Source of the DNA: Nonomuraea endophytica
GTDB lineage: Bacteria > Actinomycetota > Actinomycetes > Streptosporangiales > Streptosporangiaceae
Length of the DNA: 64,000 bases
Direction of reading: 5' to 3'
NCBI RefSeq assembly: GCF_014203235.1
Contig: NZ_JACHIN010000006.1
Location: forward strand, 248,001-312,000
The notes under the pieces are model-generated. The model was not told the origin of the DNA, did not search any database, and worked only from the letters and a program-made list of their open reading frames with translations. Positions 52,147 to 58,994 of this stretch are shown piece by piece (position 1 is the first letter of the stretch; every line of letters starts with the position of its first letter). The translations under genes were made by a program, and so were the position numbers.

Positions 52147-52502
52147 TCACCGTGGACTTCGCCTCGGCCCAGCCGCTGTCGGACCAGGTCGCGGGCGCGG
52201 TGCGCACCGCTCTGGCCGACGGTACGGCGGCGCCGGGCGACCGGCTGCCCTCGGCCCGCAACGTGGCCGCCAGCCTGGGCATCAACCTGCACACCGTGCT
52301 GCGCGGCTACCAGCAACTGCGCGACGAAGGGCTGGTGGAGCTGCGCCGGGGCCGCACCGCGGTCATCTCGGGCACCACCGACCGGTTGCGCCTTCGCCTG
52401 GAGGCCGCCGCACGGGAGTTCGCCGCCACCGCCCGGCAGGCCGGCGCGAGCGACGAGCAGGCCATGGCCGCCGCCCAGGCCGCGCTGCGCGACCTTCCCT
52501 GA
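52140..52502 (+). CDS. GntR-family regulator, YtrA subfamily
   Basis: A 120-residue winged-helix regulator, the short form without a large effector domain. The typical N-terminus is seen: PLSDQVAGAVRTALADGTAAPGDRLPSARNVAASLGINLHTV (in pieces), then GYQQLRDEGLVELRRGRTAVI. Start is GTG at 52140, inside the previous gene. It probably represses its own operon via the upstream inverted repeat. Confidence 0.92.
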   Translation: MLITVDFASAQPLSDQVAGAVRTALADGTAAPGDRLPSARNVAASLGINLHTVLRGYQQLRDEGLVELRRGRTAVISGTTDRLRLRLEAAAREFAATARQAGASDEQAMAAAQAALRDLP

Positions 52503-52511
52503 TCACCCCGC

Positions 52512-52541
52512 CGTGCCCGGCGCGGTGGGGCGCCGGGCACG
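52512..52541. terminator. Bidirectional terminator
   Basis: CGTGCCCGGCGC and its exact complement around a 6-nt loop, between the converging GntR and streptogrisin-like genes. Confidence 0.85.
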
Positions 52542-52551
52542 CGGGTGGCCC

Positions 52552-52576
52552 GGGCAGGTGGGGGGCGAGCCTGCCC
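52552..52576 (-). terminator. Second hairpin downstream of the protease
   Basis: GGGCAGG and CCTGCCC form a 7-bp stem with an 11-nt loop, 17 bp after the protease stop; flanking GGCC/GGCC can extend it with a bulge. Confidence 0.5.
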
Positions 52577-52592
52577 AGGGCCGGGAGGTGGC

Positions 52593-53708
52593 TTATCCGG
52601 TGACGAGCGTCAGGCCGTAGGTCTGCAGGATCTCGTTGACCGGCTGGTGGTAGGTCGTGCCTCCGCTGGTGCAGTTGCCCGAGCCGCCGGAGGTGACGCC
52701 CTGGGCCTGGCTGCCGGAGATGAACGAGCCGCCGGAGTCACCGGGCTGGGCGCACGCGCTGGTGCGGGTCAGGCCGGTGATGGTGCCTTCGGGGTAGCGG
52801 ACGGAGGCGTTGTGCTGCTGGATGGTGCCGCAGCGCCATCCCGTGGTGGAGCCGGAGCGGCAGATCGAGGAACCGACCGAGGCCTGGGTGGAGCCGCGGA
52901 CGATGACGTTCTGGCCGCCGGAGCCGCGTACCCACGGACGGACGGTGTTGCCGGGGGCGGCGACCCACGCGTAGTCGTTGCCGGGGAAGGACGAGCCCTG
53001 GAAGGTGCCGGTCGGCTGGGTGGTGCGCGCGCCGGTACGGCCGCAGTGGCCGGCGGTCACGAAGCCGGGGGTGGCGCCTCGGGTGACGGAGAAGCCGATC
53101 GAGCAGCGGGTGCCGGAGCCGATGTAGTACGCGGCGCCGCCGACGATGTTGATGAACGGCTGGGGACTCTCCGCCGACGTGGTGATCTGGACGGCGCTTC
53201 TGTCGACGCCGGCCCGGGTGACGAACGCGTCGGCGGCCCGCTGGGTGGGGGCGGCGACGATGACGGTGTTGGTGCTGACGTCGACGTACCAGAGGCTCGC
53301 CCGTCCGGAGGCGGCCCGGTCGAGCTGGTCCTTGACGGCGTTGAGCTGGGCCAGGGTGCGGGAGACGACGACCGGCTGCGCGCCCTGGGCTTCGATCGAC
53401 GCGGTCGCCGCCTGGTCGGTGGTGGCGACGTTCAGCGTGGACGCGTCGGCGTTCAGCCAGGCGCCCGCGTAGCTGGCGCCGAGCTGGGTGGAGAGCTTCG
53501 CCTCCGCCGCGGCGGCGCGCTGCTCGTTGGCGAGGCGGGTGTGCACCTGCTGTTCGGTGAGGCCGAGGTCCCGCTCCATGGCGTCGACCATGGCCGGCGG
53601 GGCCTGCTCGGGGGCTGCGGACGGGGGGTCTGCTTGGGCGGCGGTGGCCAGGCCCGCTAAGCAGATCGCGGCGATGGTGGTACTGACGAGTACGGTTTTA
53701 CTCGACAT
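52593..53708 (-). CDS. Secreted S1 protease, streptogrisin/alpha-lytic type
   Basis: A 371-residue pre-pro-protease. Signal peptide to about 26, a propeptide to about 175 of the alpha-lytic protease type (DLGLTEQQVHTRLANEQ, AWLNADASTLNVATTD), then the chymotrypsin-like domain with His in TAGHCG, Asp in GNDYAWV and Ser in PGDSGGSFI. Paired Cys fit disulfides. The ATG at 53708 has AAAGGAG 6 nt before it. It is exported and self-processing. Its leader is about 110 nt if it reads from the symmetric promoter at 53.8 kb. Confidence 0.94.
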   Translation of the reverse strand: MSSKTVLVSTTIAAICLAGLATAAQADPPSAAPEQAPPAMVDAMERDLGLTEQQVHTRLANEQRAAAAEAKLSTQLGASYAGAWLNADASTLNVATTDQAATASIEAQGAQPVVVSRTLAQLNAVKDQLDRAASGRASLWYVDVSTNTVIVAAPTQRAADAFVTRAGVDRSAVQITTSAESPQPFINIVGGAAYYIGSGTRCSIGFSVTRGATPGFVTAGHCGRTGARTTQPTGTFQGSSFPGNDYAWVAAPGNTVRPWVRGSGGQNVIVRGSTQASVGSSICRSGSTTGWRCGTIQQHNASVRYPEGTITGLTRTSACAQPGDSGGSFISGSQAQGVTSGGSGNCTSGGTTYHQPVNEILQTYGLTLVTG

Positions 53709-53822
53709 TTCCACTCCTTTCGGGGGGTGGTGTCAAGCTAGCCGCTGATCTTCGGACTTCGCAGTCCCAAAGAGACCCCTTCATCGCGTTATGAGCGTCC
53801 CTTGAGGTGCCGTTAAGGATCA

Positions 53823-53867
53823 TGTCAAGATATATTGACATTCTGGGAGTGTCAATATATCTTGACA
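53823..53867. promoter_or_regulatory. Mirror-symmetric bidirectional promoter/operator
   Basis: TGTCAAGATATATTGACA (53823-53840) and its exact reverse complement TGTCAATATATCTTGACA (53850-53867) are 9 bp apart. Rightward, TTGACA (53835-53840), 17 bp and TATCTT (53858-53863) form a near-consensus promoter placing +1 at about the ATG at 53870. Leftward, the same elements exist at 53855-53850 and 53832-53827. Each 18-mer is itself nearly palindromic, so each arm may also be an operator. Confidence 0.75.
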
Positions 53868-53869
53868 GC

Positions 53870-54055
53870 ATGAACGACGATCCCGCAGTGGGGCTGAAGG
53901 CCGTGGTGGCCCTGCGCAAACTCGCCGACCATCTGGAAGCGCTGCACGTGCGCAACGCCAGGCAGCGCGGATGGTCCTGGCAGGCGATCGCCGACGCACT
54001 GGGCGTCACCCGGCAGGCCGTACACCAGAAGCTCGCCCAGCGGACACAGGACTAG
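53870..54055 (+). CDS. Small HTH protein upstream of the Clp-N gene
   Basis: A 61-residue protein: HLEALHVRNARQRGWSWQAIADALGVTRQAVHQKLAQR contains a sigma-like/Xre-like helix-turn-helix (in pieces). The ATG is 3 bp past the symmetric operator and has no ribosome-binding site, so a leaderless mRNA is likely. It precedes a Clp-N gene, a recurrent actinobacterial pair, and may repress the symmetric promoter. Confidence 0.82.
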   Translation: MNDDPAVGLKAVVALRKLADHLEALHVRNARQRGWSWQAIADALGVTRQAVHQKLAQRTQD

Positions 54056-54065
54056 GAGCCGCACG

Positions 54066-54617
54066 ATGTTCGAAAGGTTCACCCCCGACGCGCGCCAGAG
54101 CGTGCTCGCCGCGGCGAGCATGGCCGCGGAGTCGGGCGCGGCCAAGGCCGAGCCCGACCACCTGCTGCTCGCCCTGTCCCGGGCGGGCGGTGCGGGCGCC
54201 GACATTCTCACCGGCCACGGCGTCACCGCCGACGACCTGGCCGAGGCCGCCCGCGGCCCCCGGCTGCGCGCCGGGCTCACCGACGACGAGGCCGACGCGC
54301 TCGGCTCGGTCGGCATCGACGTCGAACAGGTCTTCCGCCGCATCGAGGAGACCTTCGGGCCCGGCTCGCTCGACCAGCCGGACTCGCCGCCTTCCCGCAA
54401 GCCCGGCCGGGTCGGCGGGCCGTACAGTCCACAGGCCAAGAAGGTCCTGGAGATCAGCCTGCGCGAGGCCAAGGCGCTGGGCGCGCGCGAGATCGGCACC
54501 CCGCACCTGCTGCTCGCGCTGCTCCGGCTGGGGGTGTCCCCGCCGCTGGCGGCCGTGCTGGCCGGGCGCGGGGTGACCTATGACGGGGTACGGCGTGACG
54601 CGGGCGAGACGACGTGA
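54066..54617 (+). CDS. Clp N-terminal (repeat) domain protein without ATPase
   Basis: A 183-residue protein with two Clp-N repeats: MFERFTPDARQSVLAAASMAA with EPDHLLLALSRAG, and a second copy YSPQAKKVLEISLREAKALG with GTPHLLLALLRLG. It lacks AAA+ motifs. Such ClpC-N-like proteins may bind substrates or arginine-modified proteins for ClpCP, or act as sensors. AGGAG overlapping the previous stop serves as ribosome-binding site. Confidence 0.88.
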   Translation: MFERFTPDARQSVLAAASMAAESGAAKAEPDHLLLALSRAGGAGADILTGHGVTADDLAEAARGPRLRAGLTDDEADALGSVGIDVEQVFRRIEETFGPGSLDQPDSPPSRKPGRVGGPYSPQAKKVLEISLREAKALGAREIGTPHLLLALLRLGVSPPLAAVLAGRGVTYDGVRRDAGETT

Positions 54618-55264
54618 ACACCAGAGCGCTGCTGGGCTGCGGAGTCGTCGCCGGCCCGGTGTTCGTCGCCTCGTTCCTGCTCCAGGGCGCCGTCCTGGCG
54701 GGCTACGACCCGCTCCGGCATCCGGTCAGCTCACTCGCGCTGGGGCCGTACGGATGGGTGCAGTCCGCCAGCTTCATCGGCTGCGGCCTGCTCGTGGTCG
54801 CCCTCGCCGTCGCGCTGACCGGCCTGTGGGGGCGCCTGCTGCTCGGCGTCTGGGGGCTCAGCCTCGTCGGCGCCGGGGTCTTCATCACCGACCCGGTCGG
54901 CGGCTACCCGCCCGGCACTCCCCCGCTGTCCGACTACACCACCTCCGGGCTGCTGCACGACCTGTTCGCCATTCCCACCCTGGTGGCCCTGCCGATCGCC
55001 TGCCTCGTCCTGGCCCGCCGATTCGGGCGCGCGTGGACGGTCTATTCGCTCGTCACGGCGGCGGTGTTCCCCGCGCTCTGGATTCTGGCCGGTCTGGGCT
55101 TCCAGCAGGACCCCTCGCTGGTCGAGGTGGCGGGGCTGTTCCAGCGGGCGGCGATCACCACCGCGTGGGCCTGGATCACCGCCCTCGCCGTGACCCTTCG
55201 TCAGAGCGGCCCGCGGCCCGCGCGAACCGGCACGTTCGCGGATCTCCGGCCTCCCTCCTCCTGA
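54614..55264 (+). CDS. DUF998 membrane protein
   Basis: A 216-residue protein with six helices and the DUF998 pattern: YDPLRHPVSSLALGPYGWVQ after helix 1 and FITDPVGGYPPGTPP, then LHDLFAIP. It overlaps the Clp-N gene by GTGA and so is the third gene of the HTH/Clp-N operon. Function is unknown. Confidence 0.88.
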   Translation: MNTRALLGCGVVAGPVFVASFLLQGAVLAGYDPLRHPVSSLALGPYGWVQSASFIGCGLLVVALAVALTGLWGRLLLGVWGLSLVGAGVFITDPVGGYPPGTPPLSDYTTSGLLHDLFAIPTLVALPIACLVLARRFGRAWTVYSLVTAAVFPALWILAGLGFQQDPSLVEVAGLFQRAAITTAWAWITALAVTLRQSGPRPARTGTFADLRPPSS

Positions 55265-55484
55265 CCCCCCACCCCGCACTCGACACCGTGGAGCCGTGCG
55301 TCGACTGGCCCACTCCACGCCACGGCCCGGCGCTGCGCTCGGTCCCTGTGCTGGTGATGGCCGGAAAGCGGGTAACACTGACCTGGGCGGAGTTCTCCAC
55401 CGAACCGGCGCTGTCCGGCGTCCCGTTCGGCGAAGGGCTTCTGATGGGCTCCGCGGCGGATTCCTGAGCCGCCGGCGACGAGGA
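55265..55484. other. No gene seen
   Basis: An open rightward stretch ending GVPFGEGLLMGSAADS has codon-like composition but no recognisable family or start; it may be the tail of a lost gene. No terminator is evident. Confidence 0.4.
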
Positions 55485-55847
55485 TCATGCCGCCTCCCGC
55501 TCGTGGTGTGCGGCGAGCCAGGCCTGGAGGGTCAGCAGGCCGGGATGCAGGTCCCGCAGGGCGGGGATGTCGGCCTGGTATCCGGACTCGCCGAACCAGA
55601 ACAGCATCCGCGCCTCCTTGCCCATCACCCGCAGCATGAGCTTGGGCACGCGTGGATACCGGCCGCTGCGCCGCTCACGCAGCCCGTCCCAGCCTTCTTC
55701 GCGATAGCGGCGCACCCACCGGTGCCCGCACTGCCGCGAGACGCCCAGCTCCGCGGCGACATGAGCGACCGGGCGGCCATCGAACACGACACGGCGAACC
55801 AGCGAGCATCTGCCGTGAAACGTCAGCCGGGCGTTAGCGTGTGCCAT
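55485..55847 (-). pseudogene. IS481-type transposase N-terminal fragment
   Basis: From ATG 55847, MAHANARLTFHGRCSLVRRV followed by HVAAELGVSRQCGHRWVRRY and GLRERRSGRYP is the start of an IS481-family transposase with its HTH. After about 65 residues the sequence changes to an unrelated tail (MLFWFGESGYQADIPALRDL) and stops at 55485. The DDE catalytic domain is absent. The sequence TGTCACCAAG near 55927 resembles an IS481-type end. It lies next to a broken MarR gene, consistent with insertion followed by deletion. Confidence 0.72.
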
Positions 55848-55939
55848 CAAGACCTCCGTGCGTGGGTGAAGCGGCAAACTCCACTACGCCCGGAGGTCTT
55901 CTTCATGATCAATAACCTACGACCACGTGTCACCAAGAT

Positions 55940-56283
55940 CTCGGCCAAGTACAGCTGGGCGAGTTGCTGCAGGCCGCCGCCCGCGCCTTCTCGCAGCGGG
56001 GGCGGGCCAGGTTCGGCGAGCACGGGCTGTCACCCGCGAGGGTGCGCCTGCTGACGACCCTGCATCACCGGCCGGGCAGCAGGATGCGCGACCTCGCCGA
56101 CGTGCTCGGCGTCAGCGGCCGGGCGGTGACCCCGCTGGTCGACGCCCTGGAGTCCGACGGCCTCGTCGCCAGGACCACCGACCCAGACGACCGCCGGGCC
56201 CGGCTGCGCCGCCCGGTGTGGCGCGCCTCCAGCAGACGCGGGACGTCGACCGCGACTCCCTCAAGATCGCCGGTGCGGGGTGA
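55940..56283 (+). pseudogene. Remnant of a MarR-family regulator
   Basis: From about 55940 the frame reads LGELLQAAARAFSQRGRARF, then SPARVRLLTTLHHRPGSRMRDLADVLGVSGRAVTPLVDAL, the MarR winged helix, and the wing start TDPDDRRARL. It then loses family similarity; a shifted frame continues GVARLQQTRDVDRDSLKIAG to a stop at 56283. No proper start or dimerisation C-terminus remains. Probably disrupted by the neighbouring IS481-type insertion and by internal deletion. Confidence 0.7.
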
Positions 56284-56314
56284 TCCGGCATGGCCTTGTC
56301 CGGGAAGAGCACAG

Positions 56315-57319
56315 TCAGCGTGCGGCGCGCAGGCCGAGGATGTAGGTGGCGGTCAGGGCTACCTCACGGTCCTCGTCGTGGGACAGGTCCGTGAGGGCCT
56401 TGGACGCGGTGGGGCCCGGGATGTCGGCGAGCGCCTGTGTCAGGCGGCGACGTGCCGGCGGTTCGACGCCGTCTTCGGCGAGGCGGTCGGCGAGCTTGGT
56501 GGCGATGCGTTTCGCCGACGCGGGGCGGGTCGCCAGGGCGCTCAGGGCGTCGGCGGCGTCGACGTCGTTCGTCCCCTCGACGACCATGTCGATGAGCGTC
56601 GGGACCGCGTCGGCTACTCCGCGGACGCCGAGTGCCAGGGCCGCGTGCCTGCGTACCACGAGGTCGGGGGTGGTGAGGGCCTCACGCAGCAGGGTGGTCG
56701 CGCCGTCGTTCGGCATTTCCGCGATCGACTGTACGGCGCGGGCGCGCACCTCGGCCGCCGGTGAACCGAGGCCCTCCGCCAGCAGGGCCAGCGATTCCTC
56801 GCCCGACTGCGCCAGAGCCCAGCGGAGGGCTCCGGCGACGTTCGGGTCCGACTCGCTCAGCGCCGCCTCGACCAGCGCTTCCACCGGCAGCGGAACGTCG
56901 TCGACCGAGGACAGCGCCGCGCTCTGGCGTTTGCCGGCGCTCTTGGAGCCCAGCGCCTGCAGGAGTGCGACGATCTGGAAGACGTCCTCCCAGCCGCTGG
57001 GTTCCACGGCGTCGATCCGGCGCAGGCGCGTGAGCAGTTCCGTCTCGGCCGCGATGCGTTCTCGCGTCTGGCGGATGAGGTCGGCGACGAGTTCGGCGGG
57101 CGTGAAGGACGGATCTTCGAGCGCGCGTCTCACCTCGCGCAGCGACAACCCCAGCGAGCGCAGGCTCTCGATGTGGAAGATCCGCTGGATGTCCTTGCTG
57201 GAGTACTCCCGGTAGCCGGCGTGGCTACGCCCGGTCGGCCGCACGAGACCGAGCGCGTCGTAGTGCCTGAGCATGCGGGCGCTCACCCCGGACCGTCGCG
57301 CCACGTCACCGATCAGCAC
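56315..57319 (-). CDS. MerR regulator fused to HEAT repeats
   Basis: A 334-residue protein. Residues 1-70 are a MerR DNA-binding domain (IGDVARRSGVSARMLRHYDALGLV, YREYSSKDIQRIFHI), then a coiled-coil, then from about 150 five or so HEAT-like helical pairs (EVRARAVQSIAEM, VVRRHAALALGVRG). The HEAT part replaces the usual small effector domain and may sense a protein. It lies 6 bp downstream of a stand-alone HEAT gene and is the likely controller of the 19-bp-spacer promoter upstream. Confidence 0.87.
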   Translation of the reverse strand: MLIGDVARRSGVSARMLRHYDALGLVRPTGRSHAGYREYSSKDIQRIFHIESLRSLGLSLREVRRALEDPSFTPAELVADLIRQTRERIAAETELLTRLRRIDAVEPSGWEDVFQIVALLQALGSKSAGKRQSAALSSVDDVPLPVEALVEAALSESDPNVAGALRWALAQSGEESLALLAEGLGSPAAEVRARAVQSIAEMPNDGATTLLREALTTPDLVVRRHAALALGVRGVADAVPTLIDMVVEGTNDVDAADALSALATRPASAKRIATKLADRLAEDGVEPPARRRLTQALADIPGPTASKALTDLSHDEDREVALTATYILGLRAAR

Positions 57320-57325
57320 GGCCCG

Positions 57326-57994
57326 TCACTCCTCCTTGCCGGCGCCGCCGAGGGCCACGACGCGCTTGGCCTCCTCGATCGCGAACGCGAATCCGGCATC
57401 CGGATCGCGCGCCAGCCGTTCCGTGGCGATGGCGTGCGCGCGTACGCGCGGGTCGGGGTGTGTCGTCGCGGCGCGCAGCGCGGGCGCCATCGCCTCGCCG
57501 AGCGCGACGAGCGCCCGGCTGAGGCTGAGCTGCGTCTCGCGCTCGCCGCGGCCGAGCTGGGTCGCCAGCACCCCGGCCAGCTCGGGCTCCTCGCCCGACG
57601 GCACGAGCACGACCGCGGCCCGCCACGCGCTGCGCGCCACCTCGTCGTCGGCGTCGGTCAGCAGCGCCCGGGTGATCGCCGGCCACGCCCGCGGGTCCCC
57701 GATCTTGGAGAGCGTGTGCAGCGCCTGGCTGCGTGCCTGCGTACGCGCCGAGCGCAGTTCCTTGACCAGCTCCGGGACCGTCATGGACGCCGGGTGGCGG
57801 GTGAGCGCCCAGGTCAGCATGTCGCGTACGTAGAACTCGGGCTCGACCGCGGACCTTTCGACGAGCTTGTCGACGAACCGCGGGTCGGGGGTCGTGCCGA
57901 CCGCCATCGCCGCGCGCAGCCGTACGGACGAGCTGCCGTCCTCCAGCGCGTGGAAGGCGCGCATCGCATCCGTGTCCTGGTTCTGCATGGTCAT
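57326..57994 (-). CDS. HEAT-repeat protein, partner of the MerR-HEAT regulator
   Basis: A 222-residue all-helical protein of HEAT units (SVRLRAAMAVGTT, RSQALHTLSKIGDPRAW, DDEVARSAWRAAVVLV, DPRVRAHAIATERLA). The ATG at 57994 has GAGGAGG 8 nt upstream; a GTG at 58003 lies on top of that site. It is the first gene of the operon and may bind the HEAT part of the downstream regulator. No catalytic motif is seen. Confidence 0.84.
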   Translation of the reverse strand: MTMQNQDTDAMRAFHALEDGSSSVRLRAAMAVGTTPDPRFVDKLVERSAVEPEFYVRDMLTWALTRHPASMTVPELVKELRSARTQARSQALHTLSKIGDPRAWPAITRALLTDADDEVARSAWRAAVVLVPSGEEPELAGVLATQLGRGERETQLSLSRALVALGEAMAPALRAATTHPDPRVRAHAIATERLARDPDAGFAFAIEEAKRVVALGGAGKEE

Positions 57995-58015
57995 CGGGAC
58001 CACCTCCTCGGCAAC

Positions 58016-58046
58016 AGTGAAGACCTTGTCACTGTGTCAAGGTCAA
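58016..58046 (-). promoter_or_regulatory. MerR-type promoter with 19-bp spacer
   Basis: Read leftwards: -35 TTGACC (58046-58041), a 19-bp spacer and -10 TTCACT (58021-58016). Within the spacer and -35, GACCTTG (58044-58038) and CAAGGTC (58028-58022) form a dyad. An overlong spacer with a central dyad is the hallmark of MerR-activated promoters. It lies 22 bp before the HEAT gene start. Confidence 0.8.
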
Positions 58047-58322
58047 GCGTCCTCCACCGCACCGTTCCCCACCGGGCCCGCCACCATGCTCCGGGCGACG
58101 AAGAAGGCGGGGCTGAGCTGCGGGTTTCAGCGCCACGGCGGCGGCTGCCGACACCCTAAGGGGGTGACTTTCGCAGCACACCCCCACGGATCCGGCGCTC
58201 ACGGCTGGGGCGTTGGTGGCCAACCTGGAGGGCGAGGTGCCGGTCAACCGACGTGCGGGTGTGGGTGTAGGTTCCGCGGCGTTCCACCGAATGCGATCCG
58301 ACAGCCTCGTCTCAGTGCTCGC
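58047..58322. other. Intergenic region, no gene seen
   Basis: No supported reading frame. GGGGGTG (58160-58166) and CACCCCC (58179-58185) can pair and may terminate the leftward zinc-ribbon gene. Nothing else is recognised. Confidence 0.45.
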
Positions 58323-58733
58323 TCAGTGCGAGGGGCTGAGCGCGACCAGGTTGTGCCAGAGTTCGTAGCCCACGAACACCAGCACGGGCAGGCCGAGCGC
58401 CGCCAGCAGCCGGGTCGGCCACACGGCGGGCGCGGCTTTCGGAGCGGCGGGGGGAGTGAGCTGCAGCGGCCGCGGTTCGGGGGCCGCGGTGAGCTCGGGA
58501 TGGCGGGACAGGAACCCGTACGGCAGGCAGGTCACCTGAAAGGCCCCGCACTCGGGACAACTCACGCTCACCCAGGGCGGCTGAACGGTCGCCGAGCCGC
58601 GTTTCCACACGCGGATCTCCCCGCCGTGGTGATCGTCGGAGACCGTCCGTACGCTGTAGCGCTGTTCCCACATGTGCTGACACCGGTGACAGCCGAAGGA
58701 CCAGATCTCTTGGCTGCTGAACTCCTCGTGCAC
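58323..58733 (-). CDS. Zinc-ribbon membrane protein of unknown function
   Basis: A 136-residue protein from the GTG at 58733 (GGGGG 7 nt upstream); a longer frame to 58829 starts with TTG and lacks a signal. EFSSQEIWSFGCHRCQHMW and VSCPECGAFQVTC give two CxxC pairs, so a zinc ribbon is likely. A Pro-rich linker leads to one C-terminal helix (LLAALGLPVLVFVGYELW), a tail anchor. No function is known to me. Confidence 0.68.
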   Translation of the reverse strand: MHEEFSSQEIWSFGCHRCQHMWEQRYSVRTVSDDHHGGEIRVWKRGSATVQPPWVSVSCPECGAFQVTCLPYGFLSRHPELTAAPEPRPLQLTPPAAPKAAPAVWPTRLLAALGLPVLVFVGYELWHNLVALSPSH

Positions 58734-58981
58734 AGGATCACCCCCGAGCAACGATGCGCCGACGATCCGAGTGTGCTCCGCTCCAGAAATGCGCGCAAGG
58801 CGAGGTTGGGTGTCACCGGGAGCCACCAAATGCTCACCAATCGTTCAGCTTAAGCGCTTACACACCCAGCTCCGCTTCGGCGATCTTGAAGATGAGGTCC
58901 AGCTCTTCGCCTCCGTGTCGGTGTGAAAGACGACCGTCCGGCGATGACAGGGCTCGTGGTCGCTGTGGGCGGGAGTCCTCC

Positions 58982-58987
58982 TAGGCT
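58982..58987 (+). promoter_or_regulatory. -10 element for a leaderless BTAD-regulator mRNA
   Basis: TAGGCT ends 7 bp before the ATG at 58995 and there is no ribosome-binding site, so transcription probably starts at or next to the ATG. No convincing -35 is seen. Confidence 0.45.
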
Positions 58988-58994
58988 GGTGGCC

